Origin: an uncultured Alphaproteobacteria bacterium
GTDB taxonomy: Bacteria > Pseudomonadota > Alphaproteobacteria > RF32 > CAG-239
Direction: 5' to 3'
NCBI GenBank assembly: GCA_910576955.1
Contig: CAJTJB010000010.1
Span: forward strand, 1 to 35,602
Length of the DNA stretch: 35,602 bases
Positions 1 to 7,931 of the stretch are shown here, in pieces. Numbering within the stretch: position 1 is the stretch's first letter; each line of letters opens with the position of its first letter. Position numbers and translations under genes: made by a program. The notes beneath the pieces are model-generated. The model made no database searches and was not told where the DNA came from. It worked only from the letters and a program-made list of their open reading frames with translations.

Positions 1-286
1 GGAGGTATTATAGCATTTTTAGGAGTCATTGTGATGTCGGTTTCTTTTTTATGTCATCGCTCCGAACGGTAGTGAGGTCAAGCGATCTGGGGAGAGTATG
101 GTATACTCTTGTGGCAAGAGATCCCTTGACGGCTTGCGTGGCAAGCCGAGGGATGACAGGAGAAAAGAGGGGGAGGGAGGTAAAGTAAAGGGGGCTTAAA
201 GATTGAGTTTTTGAGGGGGGAGGAAATTTGCTTGCATATATTGTTTTTTCTTGTTATAATAAATTAATATTATAACGCGAAGGAGT
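1..286. repeat. Gene-free leader with composite palindromic repeat (family R1, copy a)
   Basis: No gene is visible here. Positions 1-17 are identical to 24381-24397, where they form the end of a G/C-rich palindromic element, so the window starts at the edge of another copy. Positions 53-157 form a unit bounded by inverted GTCATC and GATGAC ends. Inside it are nested inverted pairs: TCAAGCGATC against GATCCCTTGA, and GAGTAT against ATACTC. A second copy lies at 24046-24158, nearly identical over its first 80 bases and different in the distal part. This is a REP- or MITE-like dispersed element. No protein is encoded in it. Confidence 0.75.
232..260 (+). promoter_or_regulatory. Sigma-70 type promoter with extended -10
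   Basis: TTGCAT at 232-237, a 17-base spacer, then TATAAT at 255-260 preceded by TGT (extended -10). It lies about 33 bases upstream of the start at 293, where GAAGGAG gives a good ribosome binding site. This is the best promoter in the first kilobase. Confidence 0.7.
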
Positions 287-292
287 ATGCAT

Positions 293-469
293 ATGCCTGA
301 TAATTCTGATGTTGAGATGCCGGCTGTAGAAAGCCCAGTTTCCCCGAAAGTTGAAGAAACCCCTGCTCCGCATACGGAAGAAGCACCAGTTGCAGGAGTT
401 GAAAAAGGCGGTGTTCAGACGGAAGTGCAGAAGCCGGTGAGTGAAGCTGATGCCGTGCGGGGGGGGTAA
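293..469 (+). CDS. N-terminal, Pro/Glu-rich part of the HExxH gene, cut off by a G8 tract
   Basis: This 58-codon open frame has the promoter and ribosome binding site for the gene that continues at 478. ATG 293 is preferred over ATG 287, because GAAGGAG at 279-285 is 7 bases from 293 but only 1 base from 287. The product is acidic and rich in Pro, Glu and Val, with no hydrophobic segment, so it is probably disordered. It stops at 467 directly after eight consecutive G (459-466). With nine G the frame would read on without a stop through Val-Lys-Gln-Glu into ATG 478, giving one protein of about 543 residues. The split is therefore either an assembly or sequencing error, a slippage-prone (phase-variable) gene, or a true early stop with re-initiation at 478. 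Confidence 0.6.
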   Translation: MPDNSDVEMPAVESPVSPKVEETPAPHTEEAPVAGVEKGGVQTEVQKPVSEADAVRGG

Positions 470-477
470 AGCAGGAA

Positions 478-1923
478 ATGTCTGCAGAGGCAAAGGCAGC
501 ACATTTAAAAGTGGCGGAATTGTCGGATGAGGTTTTGCAGAAAAGGGGTGAGGAATTTAGGGAGATTATGGATAAATATAATAATCCTGTAGGGTTCCGT
601 GACTTAGAAACCAAAACAAACGTTGGCGGATTGAATGAAATAAATATGAACGGCAGCGGTGCCAGCAATTCGAATACAAATCCAGAATTTTCCGAAGAAG
701 TTAGAGAAAATCCGCATAAGATTGTAGACAAAGATAAAATTGAAACGGCTGAAAAAGGCGAGAGTGATGGCTTTTTGGGCTTATATGAGCCGAAGGATAA
801 TACCATAACGCTTGCAGGAACAGATATGTCTAGAGTTACGAATGAAACATTGAAAAATGATGACTATATGTCCGGCAGCCAATTGGCACAAGAAAGCGTG
901 GTGTTGCATGAACATGCTCATAAAGCACATGATGAAAAGGTTGGATTGTATAACACGACAGATACAGATATCGAAAGATTAAGAAAAAATCGGGCAACGG
1001 AAACGTTAGCCGCTGCAACGGAATATATGGCTGCTGCAAGCAAATATCTGGATTTTAAGGAAAAAGGACTAGAAACGTTTCAAGATACGCGTATTGATGA
1101 AAATGGCGAGAAAACTGTTGTCGATGTTCCGGCTGAAAGGGTGTTGGATTATTGCCCCGGGTTAAAGGAAATTGTTACAAAAGATGGTTTTGACCTTAAT
1201 AACAGCGAAGATAAAAGGGCGGTTATGGAGGCTTGCGCGAAATGGTGGAAAGAAGAAAGGCAGGATGCATATAATGCTCAGGCACTGAATGCGCTTGATG
1301 TTCAGCCGACGTTGGAACAGCAGTTTGAAGCTTTAAAAAATCCACCGGCAAAATCTCTTTCGTATGACGAGCAAATAGAGGCGATGTCTGAGATTTATAC
1401 CGGAGGAAACCGCCCGCTTATTGATGTCAGCGATTGTCGGGATTTGTTTGATACTATGTCTGAGGAAGAGGCGCAAAAACTGATTGCGGATGGCGGGAGG
1501 GAAAAATCTGCAGCTATGCAGCCGCTGTCTCGGAATTCACTAAAAGGGATAGATACGTATTTTACAGAACTCGGTTTAGAGACAAGTGAGGAAAAGGCTC
1601 TGTTTTTAATGAATACTTATGATGATATTGTGAATAGGAAAAATGAGGACGAAGTTTCTGTTAAAATTAAGGATATTCTGCTTGAAAACGGTGGAACAAT
1701 TACATATTCCGATGGGCTGATTGAAACCAGACAGCCAAATACGAATCTCCGGACTATTCAGCAGGGGCAAGACGGCGAAGCCTTTGTAATTAATGCGGAT
1801 GTTGATTTTTCAAGACCGAAAGAGCAGCAGACTGAGCTTGCAAATGTTCAGGTACAAAGCCAGCAAAAAAATAACGGGTTGAGTGTGGCGCAGATGATGG
1901 CGCTGCGTGGCGGCAGGGGCTAG
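478..1923 (+). CDS. Unrecognised protein with HExxH zinc-protease-like motif
   Basis: 481 codons. I do not recognise the family. The protein is hydrophilic and acidic, with no signal peptide or membrane segment. Residues 144-148 read HEHAH inside a hydrophobic-HExxH-helix context (VVLHEHAHKAHDE), the shape of a zincin active site. Glu175 or Glu182, 27 and 34 residues later in an Ala-rich helix, are candidate third metal ligands as in gluzincins. The C-terminal third is Gln/Asn-rich and ends in a short Gly/Arg tail. ATG 478 has only a close AGGA, and the better expression signals lie at 293, so I think the real gene begins there and is interrupted by the G8 tract. Its stop is 9 bases from the convergent stop of the B3/B4-domain gene. 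A metallopeptidase role is inference from one motif. Confidence 0.7.
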   Translation: MSAEAKAAHLKVAELSDEVLQKRGEEFREIMDKYNNPVGFRDLETKTNVGGLNEINMNGSGASNSNTNPEFSEEVRENPHKIVDKDKIETAEKGESDGFLGLYEPKDNTITLAGTDMSRVTNETLKNDDYMSGSQLAQESVVLHEHAHKAHDEKVGLYNTTDTDIERLRKNRATETLAAATEYMAAASKYLDFKEKGLETFQDTRIDENGEKTVVDVPAERVLDYCPGLKEIVTKDGFDLNNSEDKRAVMEACAKWWKEERQDAYNAQALNALDVQPTLEQQFEALKNPPAKSLSYDEQIEAMSEIYTGGNRPLIDVSDCRDLFDTMSEEEAQKLIADGGREKSAAMQPLSRNSLKGIDTYFTELGLETSEEKALFLMNTYDDIVNRKNEDEVSVKIKDILLENGGTITYSDGLIETRQPNTNLRTIQQGQDGEAFVINADVDFSRPKEQQTELANVQVQSQQKNNGLSVAQMMALRGGRG

Positions 1924-1932
1924 CCGTTTTGG

Positions 1933-2595
1933 TCAGATTATCCGTTTTTCTTGAATGTCTGCGTGGCAATAAGTTTTGAGCAGTTGCTCGTATTCGTTAA
2001 GCGCGGCGGTAAGGTCGGGTTTGGGGCTGAAAGCGTAGATGACTGTTAATATGTCGTGTGCGGTTTCGGTGACACTGGTGCGCAGGCTGTCGGAACACGG
2101 GTTGCCGAATGCGCCTTGTTCGTCAAACAACGCCGGCAGAAAGCCGACATTGACGCTTGTTTTGCCGATACCCTCATAGTGTGTGCCCTCGGGAGCGTGG
2201 CGGAGCGTGATGTTGCCGATTACCTTGTTTAAGTCATATGAGCCCGCGGAAAATCCGGTGCGGACGGAAAAGAGGTTGCCGGTGTCGACAACGTTATTAA
2301 CCTTATATAATCCCAGTCCTTTGACAATGCGGCGGAGCAGGGCTTCGGCGGAATTGCGGTATTCGCTCGGGGCTTTGCCGCAGATTTTGTATGCAGTGCG
2401 CGTATTGGCAATTTGCGGCAGCTTGGCGATATCTTCCAATTTGTAGCGGCTTTGCGTATCCGCTACGGCGGCAGAAACGGCATTGTCCAACTCGGGCGTG
2501 TCGGTTGTGACCGTTGCCGTATAACGTAAAATGCCTAATGATACCGCGGGGCATTTGGCAGCAAGTTCAGGGGAAATGGCGATGTCGGTTGTCAT
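1933..2595 (-). CDS. Solo B3/B4 tRNA-binding-domain protein (COG3382 type)
   Basis: 220 residues. The region from about residue 65 to 150 (TAYKICGKAPSEYR, then LYKVNNVVDTGNL, SAGSYDLNKV and HYEGIGK) matches the B3/B4 domain of the phenylalanyl-tRNA synthetase beta chain as found in stand-alone proteins. In PheT this domain helps hydrolyse mischarged Tyr-tRNA(Phe); the free-standing versions have no settled role but are thought to act on aminoacyl-tRNA or related amides. The protein is cytosolic, with no membrane segment. It is the last gene of the run nrdR-nusB-def-this gene, 31 bases after def, and has an AAGGA about 11 bases before its ATG. Family assignment is good; function is open. Confidence 0.8.
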   Translation of the reverse strand: MTTDIAISPELAAKCPAVSLGILRYTATVTTDTPELDNAVSAAVADTQSRYKLEDIAKLPQIANTRTAYKICGKAPSEYRNSAEALLRRIVKGLGLYKVNNVVDTGNLFSVRTGFSAGSYDLNKVIGNITLRHAPEGTHYEGIGKTSVNVGFLPALFDEQGAFGNPCSDSLRTSVTETAHDILTVIYAFSPKPDLTAALNEYEQLLKTYCHADIQEKRII

Positions 2596-2626
2596 GAAAG
2601 GGATGTCCTTTGCGGGTTATTTGCGA

Positions 2627-3142
2627 TTAGTTGTCGCTTTGTTTTTTTAACTTTTTGAGTATCATATTGCGTTTGAGCCTGCTGATACGGTCTATGTAGA
2701 GAATGCCGTCGAGATGGTCGGTTTCATGCTGGATAATGACTGCCAAGTAGTCTTCTGCCTCCAATATCTGCTCGTTGCCGTTGTAGTCGAGATATTTGAC
2801 CGTTACGGCATAATGGCGCTCCACTTCGGCACACTGACCGGGGACAGATAAGCACCCCTCGTTAAACCAGATTTTTTCTTTCGAACGCTTAATAATCTCC
2901 GGATTGACCATATAAAGCGGATGCGGTCCGCGGGTGCCGTCTTCGCTTACTTTGTCATCTACCACAATAATGCGTTTGGCAAGCCCGATTTGCGGCGCAG
3001 CCAGCCCCACGCCTTTGTCCTCATACATCGTTTCAAGCATATCATCCAAAAGTTTGCGGATGTCATCGTTGACTTCTGCCACTTTTTCGCATTTTTGGCT
3101 TAAAATCTTGTCGGGGTAGGTATAGAGCTTTAATATCGCCAT
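2627..3142 (-). CDS. def: Peptide deformylase
   Basis: 171 residues, normal length. It removes the formyl group from the initiator Met of new proteins in the cytosol. All three family motifs are intact: GVGLAAPQ at 44-51, EGCLS with metal-binding Cys97, and HETDH at 139-143, giving two His ligands and the catalytic Glu140. The C-terminal tail after residue 155 is short and basic, as in Gram-negative enzymes. It lies 4 bases downstream of nusB on the same strand, so the two are probably co-transcribed. I see no partner fmt gene in the window; def and fmt are often adjacent in other bacteria. Confidence 0.97.
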   Translation of the reverse strand: MAILKLYTYPDKILSQKCEKVAEVNDDIRKLLDDMLETMYEDKGVGLAAPQIGLAKRIIVVDDKVSEDGTRGPHPLYMVNPEIIKRSKEKIWFNEGCLSVPGQCAEVERHYAVTVKYLDYNGNEQILEAEDYLAVIIQHETDHLDGILYIDRISRLKRNMILKKLKKQSDN

Positions 3143-3146
3143 TGTG

Positions 3147-3632
3147 TTATATCCTTACGTTTTTGGCAATCTGGTCCAACAGCGCGTTAATCATTTTCGG
3201 TTCGTTTTTCATAAAAAACGCGTATGCCAGGTCCACATACTCCTGAATGAGCACTTTCGCATCTACGTCAGTGGTGTAGCCCAGTTCATACACCGCGCAC
3301 AACAAAAGCGCCTGCATGGTGGCGTTCATATGGTCGTATGCCGAGCCGTCTTTTAGATATGTGCGCAATGCATTTTCCAAATCTTCCTTTTTTGTATGCA
3401 CGCCGCGGACGAGTTTTTCAAAATACGGCTTATCCATTTCTTCAAGTTCGACCATTTCTTCGTTTGCCATACCGTCTTCTTCAATCGCATAGCGTCCGAC
3501 TTCGCCTTTTAGGAAATCGTCAATAACTTCGTCCACGCTCAAGCCCGAAAAGGCAGCCATATATGCGGCTTGAACGGCAGCAAGGCGCGCGCCGGATTTT
3601 TTTCGTATTTTTTCAGAAACGTATTTTGCCAT
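3147..3632 (-). CDS. nusB: Transcription antitermination factor NusB
   Basis: 161 residues. NusB binds boxA RNA with NusE (S10) and takes part in the antitermination complex on rRNA operons. The family pattern is visible: a basic N-terminus followed by ARLAAVQAAYMAAF, a variable acidic middle part, and the C-terminal helices including LLLCAVYELGY and VLIQEYVDLAYAF. Length fits alphaproteobacterial NusB. It is 31 bases downstream of nrdR and 4 bases upstream of def, as part of one minus-strand operon. In many Alphaproteobacteria ribD, ribE and ribH lie between nrdR and nusB; here they are absent. Confidence 0.93.
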   Translation of the reverse strand: MAKYVSEKIRKKSGARLAAVQAAYMAAFSGLSVDEVIDDFLKGEVGRYAIEEDGMANEEMVELEEMDKPYFEKLVRGVHTKKEDLENALRTYLKDGSAYDHMNATMQALLLCAVYELGYTTDVDAKVLIQEYVDLAYAFFMKNEPKMINALLDQIAKNVRI

Positions 3633-3663
3633 TTCTCTAAATGTCCTTTATAAATATCACGTT

Positions 3664-4113
3664 TTAAGATTTGATTTTGCTGACAAATTCTTCAAAGTCT
3701 TTGGCTTCTTTGAAGTCTTTGTACACCGAGGCAAAGCGGATGTATGCAACTTTGTTTATCGCCATCAGTTTATCCATCACTTTTTCGCCGATGTTTTTGG
3801 AGCTGATTTCGGCAATGCCGGCATTTTCCAGCTCGCGGCGAATTTCTTCCACCAAACGCTCAACCTCAAAGCTTGAGATGCCGCATTTGCTGACGGCAAG
3901 GCTGATGGAGCGCAGCAGCTTATCGCGGTCAAACGGAACGCGCTCGCCGTTTTTTTTCACCACGGTCAAATCCTGCAGCTGGATATGCTCGTAGGTGGTG
4001 AATCTGCCCCCGCAATCCGGACATTCGCGCCGGCGGCGGATGGCGGTTTCATCAATCGTATCGCGGGAATCTTTCACCTGCGTGTTGCTCTTGCCGCAAA
4101 ACGGGCATTTCAT
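3664..4113 (-). CDS. nrdR: Transcriptional repressor NrdR
   Basis: 149 residues, typical length. NrdR senses ATP/dATP through an ATP-cone and represses ribonucleotide reductase genes. The N-terminal zinc ribbon has Cys3, Cys6, Cys31 and Cys34 (CPFC and CPDCGGRFTTYEH), followed by the ATP-cone from about residue 49 to 139 (VVKKNGERVPFDRDKL). ATG 4113 has AAGGAG with 7-base spacing. It is the first gene of the nrdR-nusB-def operon and diverges from murF. I saw no clear NrdR box in front of any gene in this window, so its targets lie elsewhere. Confidence 0.97.
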   Translation of the reverse strand: MKCPFCGKSNTQVKDSRDTIDETAIRRRRECPDCGGRFTTYEHIQLQDLTVVKKNGERVPFDRDKLLRSISLAVSKCGISSFEVERLVEEIRRELENAGIAEISSKNIGEKVMDKLMAINKVAYIRFASVYKDFKEAKDFEEFVSKIKS

Positions 4114-4142
4114 CTGTTTGCTCCTTTATTGTTTCAACAGCC

Positions 4143-4171
4143 AAGATAAGACAAAAAGTTATAAAAATCAA
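4143..4171 (-). promoter_or_regulatory. Probable promoter of the nrdR-nusB-def operon
   Basis: On the minus strand TTGATT (4166-4171), a 17-base spacer and TATCTT (4143-4148). It lies 30 bases upstream of the nrdR start. The -10 is only a moderate match; an alternative TATAAC with a 15-base spacer overlaps it. Confidence 0.45.
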
Positions 4172-4217
4172 GATAAAAAAGCAACGGCGGGCGGAGGAAA
4201 ATAAAGATGTAATATTT

Positions 4218-4344
4218 CCCCCTCTCCTATCCTCCCCCGCCAAGGGGGAGGGAATCCTTGCGGTGCGCCCCTCCCCTTTCGCCAAGGGGGGAGGGAATCC
4301 TTGCGGCTCATATCTCCCCTTTTCGCGGAGGAAGGCGGATGGTG
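4218..4344. repeat. G/C-rich palindromic repeats (family R3) between nrdR and murF
   Basis: Positions 4218-4306 hold two back-to-back units, each with a CCTCCCC...CCAAGGGGGAGG palindrome followed by the same GAATCCTTGCGG (4252-4263 and 4295-4306). A third degenerate unit follows at 4313-4338. Related units occur at 5758-5793, 5966-6001, 6017-6062 and 24285-24383. They would form strong hairpins if transcribed. The open frames seen across this stretch are repeat artefacts. Confidence 0.8.
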
Positions 4345-4430
4345 ACAATAAATTATCAAATTCTAACCGCAAATTAACTTTTACCATTGATAATGGCATG
4401 AAAGGTCAATTGCTTTAAGGAAGAACGATA

Positions 4431-5744
4431 ATGATAGCATTAAGTGCAGCAAAAATTGCAGAAATATTAGGTTATGCCGGCGAGGTTGCCGCAGCGGAAA
4501 TCAGAGAGGTTTCAACCGACAGCCGTAAGGTGGACGAACACACGCTGTTTATTGCCCTCAAAGGCGAGAAATTTGACGGGCACGATTTTATTTCGGATGT
4601 GCTTGATAAAGGTGCGCCGCTTGTGGTTTCCGAACGTCCGGTGGCAGGGGCAGACGAAAAGCGCGTTATCCTTGTTGCGGATACGCTCAAAGCCTTTGGC
4701 AAACTGGCGCAATATAACCGTCGGCAATATAAAGGGACGCTGATTGCCCTAACCGGCAGTTCCGGCAAAACCACCACCAAAGAGGAATTGAAAACTGCCC
4801 TTTCCGCCTATGCGCCGACCTATGCCACGAGCGGCAATTTCAATAACCATATCGGTGTGCCGCGCTCGCTGTTGGATTTGGATATGAACGCTGCATATGC
4901 GGTGATTGAGATGGGAATGTCGGCACGCGGCGAGATTGAATATCTGACCTCGCTTGCCGAACCGGATATTACGCTTGTGACGAACGTTTACCCGATGCAC
5001 ATTGAGTTTTTGGGCAGTCTGGAAAACATTGCGTGCGCCAAAGCAGAGATTTTTTCGGGGCTGAAAAAAGGCGGTATTGCTGTTTACAATCAAGACACGG
5101 CGTATGCGGAGATTTTGCTTTCAGAGGCGAAAAAATATGCGGGGGCAGTGTATGGCTACGGCAAGGAAAATCACGCCGGTGTGGAGCTACACCTGCAGGA
5201 CGAGGCGGAGCATTATTACTACAATGCGTGGGCGGTGCTGAAAGTGGTTGAGGTATTGGGCTTGCTGCTTGATAAAGCCGTGGCGGCGGTAAACAGCTTC
5301 GGCGCGCTTGAGGGGCGGGGCAAAAAGCACCTGCTGAACTTAAACGGGCGGAAAATAACGCTGATTGATGACAGCTATTCGGGGCAGCCGGACGCGATGA
5401 AACTTGCGATTAAAGCGCTGGGGGAAATGAAAGTCGCAGGGCGGAAAATCGCCCTTTTGGGTAAAATGGCGGAACTCGGCGATTATTCCAAACAAGCGCA
5501 TATTGAGGTCGGTCAGGCTCTGGCGGCAAACGGCATCGACATTGTTATCGGTGTGTGCGAAGAAACAAAGGATATGCTCTCCCAGCTGCCGGAACGGGTA
5601 GCGCAATATTACTTCCCGTCGATTGTGGGTGTGGAAGAGTTGCTTGATGAGGTGTTGCAAGACGGCGATGTGCTGCTTATCAAAGGCGCGCACTATTCCT
5701 CACAGGTGTTTAAGGTCGCGGCAGGGTTGATTAAGAGAGGGTAA
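4431..5744 (+). CDS. murF: UDP-MurNAc-tripeptide--D-alanyl-D-alanine ligase
   Basis: 437 residues. MurF adds D-Ala-D-Ala to UDP-MurNAc-tripeptide in the cytosol, the last cytosolic peptide step of peptidoglycan synthesis. Visible features are the ATP loop TGSSGKTTTK at 108-117 (Lys113), NFNNHIGVP, the EMGMSARGEI segment, the TNVYPMHIEFLGS segment, and the C-terminal DDSYSGQPDAM, which replaces the more usual DSYNANPDS. Length is slightly short for the family but no domain is missing. The start is supported by AAGGA about 10 bases upstream. It stands alone, away from the usual division and cell-wall cluster, between two repeat-rich gaps, and converges on alr, whose product supplies D-Ala. Confidence 0.95.
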   Translation: MIALSAAKIAEILGYAGEVAAAEIREVSTDSRKVDEHTLFIALKGEKFDGHDFISDVLDKGAPLVVSERPVAGADEKRVILVADTLKAFGKLAQYNRRQYKGTLIALTGSSGKTTTKEELKTALSAYAPTYATSGNFNNHIGVPRSLLDLDMNAAYAVIEMGMSARGEIEYLTSLAEPDITLVTNVYPMHIEFLGSLENIACAKAEIFSGLKKGGIAVYNQDTAYAEILLSEAKKYAGAVYGYGKENHAGVELHLQDEAEHYYYNAWAVLKVVEVLGLLLDKAVAAVNSFGALEGRGKKHLLNLNGRKITLIDDSYSGQPDAMKLAIKALGEMKVAGRKIALLGKMAELGDYSKQAHIEVGQALAANGIDIVIGVCEETKDMLSQLPERVAQYYFPSIVGVEELLDEVLQDGDVLLIKGAHYSSQVFKVAAGLIKRG

Positions 5745-6086
5745 GGAATTATTGTTGTCACCCTCTCCCTTACCTCCCCCCCTCAAGGGGGAGGAGATTT
5801 AAAGAGAAAGCCCCGCGTTGGGGAGGAGGTGTTTGGAGCGGGAGATCCCTTGAGTGGCAGCGCCACGGGCAATAAGGCGACGTGGCAATTTCCCTCTTTC
5901 CGCGAGTCATTGCGAGGAGCGTAGCGACGTGGCAATCTCACGAGAGTATGACATAATTTATATCATCACCCTCTCCCTTACCTCCCCCCTCAAGGGGGAG
6001 GGGAAACCCAAACTGCACAACCTCCCCTTCCCTGGCGGAAGGGGGCAGGGGATGGGGACAATATAGAATCTTTATTCTCTATAACA
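5745..6086. repeat. Mosaic of palindromic repeats between murF and alr
   Basis: This 342-base gap has no gene. It contains two near-identical R3 units (5758-5793 and 5966-6001, both CACCCTCTCCCTTACCTCCC then CCTCAAGGGGGAGG). It also has a fragment of R1 (GAGATCCCTTGA at about 5842, then GGCAGCGCCAC) and one copy of the widespread GTCATTGCGAGGAGCGTAGC element (R2) at 5906-5950. A third R3 variant is at 6017-6062. Since murF and alr converge here, the hairpins may also serve as transcription terminators. Confidence 0.75.
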
Positions 6087-7172
6087 TTAAGCAAGGTAGC
6101 TTTTAATAAACCTCTTGTTCTTACCGAGGTTTGAAATCAGCTCGTAGGCGATTGTGCCGGCGTCGCGGGCGATGTCGTCCACCGTGTAGTCATCGTTTAT
6201 CAGATAGCCGAAATCGCCGGTTTGCACCTTTTCAAGCGCCGAAACATCGCAGATAATGTTATCCATTGACACGCGCCCCAAAATCGGGCAGAAATGCGGC
6301 TTATTCTCTTCATAAAATACCACATTGCCGCGGCTGGAAAGCGAGCGGGGCAAACCGTCGCCGTAGCCGATGGAAACAATGGCGATTTTCATTTCTTTCG
6401 GCGCGCGGAAAGTGGCGGAATAGCCGACAAACTCGCCTTTGGGCAGCGGCTTCACCTGCAGCACCGGCGCTTTCAGCTCCAAAATGTTTTGCATTTGGTT
6501 CGGACGGTACGGCGCGGTGTTTATTCCATACATCGCAGCCCCTAATCTTGTCATATCAAAATGGAACTCGTCGCCCAAAAACACGCCGTCGGAGGCAGAA
6601 AGCGTTGCGGGCGTTTTCGGGAAAAAGCGGGCTTTCAGGCGGTGAAAGTTTTCCAATTGGTGCGTGTTCATAAAATGCGCTGCCTCATCTGCGCAGGAAA
6701 GGTGCGAGAGAACGTATGAAAAGCCTTGCAACTCTTCGGCGGTAAGCTTTTCAAGGTCTTTTTCGGTAAAGCCCAAGCGGTTTAAGCCGGTTTCAATCTG
6801 GATGGCGGGGCGGATTGCCTTATCGCCGCTACAGTTCCAAAATTTCAGCATATCCGGCGAGCAGATAACCGGCGTTAAGCGAGCCTCTTTAACCGCCGCG
6901 AGCGAATCTTCGCCCACTCCCTGTAGCACAAAAATCTCGGCTGCGGGCGCAAACGGGCGGATGAGCACTCCCTCGGAGGCATGGGCAACGTAATAATGTC
7001 TGCAACCCGCGGCATACAAGGCATTCACCACCTCTGCTGCGCCCAAACCGTAGGCGTCGTCTTTGACCACGGCGGCGGCAATCGCAGGTGCGGAAAGTTC
7101 TTTCAACAGGTTATAATTTTCAACGAGTTTTTTTAAGTTGATATTTAGAACAGGGGTGGTATATATAGGCAT
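6087..7172 (-). CDS. alr: Alanine racemase
   Basis: 361 residues. It is a PLP enzyme that makes D-alanine for peptidoglycan. PLP-binding Lys37 lies in AAVVKDDAYGLG. The second catalytic residue is Tyr251 in FVGYSATF. The substrate-binding segment GRVSMD and IGYGDGLPR are intact. Length is normal for the family. The gene diverges from the tatD-like gene with only 36 bases between the starts, so the promoters must overlap; I cannot assign them. The Shine-Dalgarno is weak (AGGA 10 bases before ATG). It lies near murF, which uses its product after ligation by Ddl; no ddl gene is in the window. Confidence 0.96.
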   Translation of the reverse strand: MPIYTTPVLNINLKKLVENYNLLKELSAPAIAAAVVKDDAYGLGAAEVVNALYAAGCRHYYVAHASEGVLIRPFAPAAEIFVLQGVGEDSLAAVKEARLTPVICSPDMLKFWNCSGDKAIRPAIQIETGLNRLGFTEKDLEKLTAEELQGFSYVLSHLSCADEAAHFMNTHQLENFHRLKARFFPKTPATLSASDGVFLGDEFHFDMTRLGAAMYGINTAPYRPNQMQNILELKAPVLQVKPLPKGEFVGYSATFRAPKEMKIAIVSIGYGDGLPRSLSSRGNVVFYEENKPHFCPILGRVSMDNIICDVSALEKVQTGDFGYLINDDYTVDDIARDAGTIAYELISNLGKNKRFIKSYLA

Positions 7173-7208
7173 AATTTAATTGTCCTGATACGTTAGGTTA
7201 AACTTTTT

Positions 7209-7931
7209 ATGCAGTTTATTGATACGCACATACATTTGCAAGACTTTAAAGCGGATTTTGCACCACCGGTTTTGGATAATCCCGCAGCGCGGCGCTTTAT
7301 AACCGTGTCGGCGCAAGCGGCGGATTTTGCCAAAGCGGCAACCTTGGCAAAGGCGTATCCCGATAAAGTGGTGCCAGCGTTCGGCGTTCACCCGTGGCAT
7401 TGGCGCGAGGGGGCGGATACGGAGGAAGTGCGGGACTATTTACGACAGTTTCCAAACGCGCTTGTCGGCGAGATTGGCGTTGACGGGCTAAAAGAACCGC
7501 CGAATGAGGAGCAAGCGCAATTATTCGCCGCCCAGCTTGAAATTGCCCGAGAATTTGCCCGTCCGGTGATAGTTCACGCTGCCCGTGCTTTCCCTGCTCT
7601 GACACAGTTTGAGAATGCATTAAAAAAAGTAAAATTCGTTCATCACGGCTTTGTGAAAAATCGCGAGCTGATTAAGTTCATCAATAAAACGGGCGGTTAC
7701 TTCGGGCTGGGTGCGCATTTCTTAAAGCAGGAAAAAGCCGTCGCGATGTTGGCAGAAATGCCGAAAAACAAAATATTGTTTGAAACCGACGCGCCCTATC
7801 AGCTGCGGGAAGAAACATATAATCAAACCGTGCAGGAAAATTTAGCCAAGCTTGCTGTTATCAGCGGGCTGTCGGCGGCGGAAATCGAAGAACTTTTAAT
7901 CCAAAACGCAGAGGACTTTTTGAAATGTTAA
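7209..7931 (+). CDS. TatD-family metal-dependent hydrolase
   Basis: 240 residues. The metal ligands of the TatD fold are in place: DTHIHL (His7, His9), GVHPW, GEIGVDG (Glu), VIVHAA (His), HHGF (His) and ETDAP (Asp). Members are Mg-dependent 3'-5' exonucleases or other phosphoesterases acting in the cytosol. It is shorter than the usual 255-265 residues, and one loop reads GVDG where many members have GLD, so it may be a divergent subfamily rather than TatD itself. The last 7 bases overlap the start of tcdA, which indicates translational coupling. Confidence 0.88.
   Translation: MQFIDTHIHLQDFKADFAPPVLDNPAARRFITVSAQAADFAKAATLAKAYPDKVVPAFGVHPWHWREGADTEEVRDYLRQFPNALVGEIGVDGLKEPPNEEQAQLFAAQLEIAREFARPVIVHAARAFPALTQFENALKKVKFVHHGFVKNRELIKFINKTGGYFGLGAHFLKQEKAVAMLAEMPKNKILFETDAPYQLREETYNQTVQENLAKLAVISGLSAAEIEELLIQNAEDFLKC

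Noticed and set aside
4052..4399. Minus-strand open frame overlapping nrdR and the R3 repeats
   Set aside because: It runs through palindromic repeats and the start of nrdR in another frame; the product is Pro/Arg-rich repeat translation with no ribosome binding site.
5854..6066. 70-codon plus-strand frame between murF and alr
   Set aside because: It consists only of R2 and R3 repeat sequence; similar peptides appear wherever these repeats are read through.
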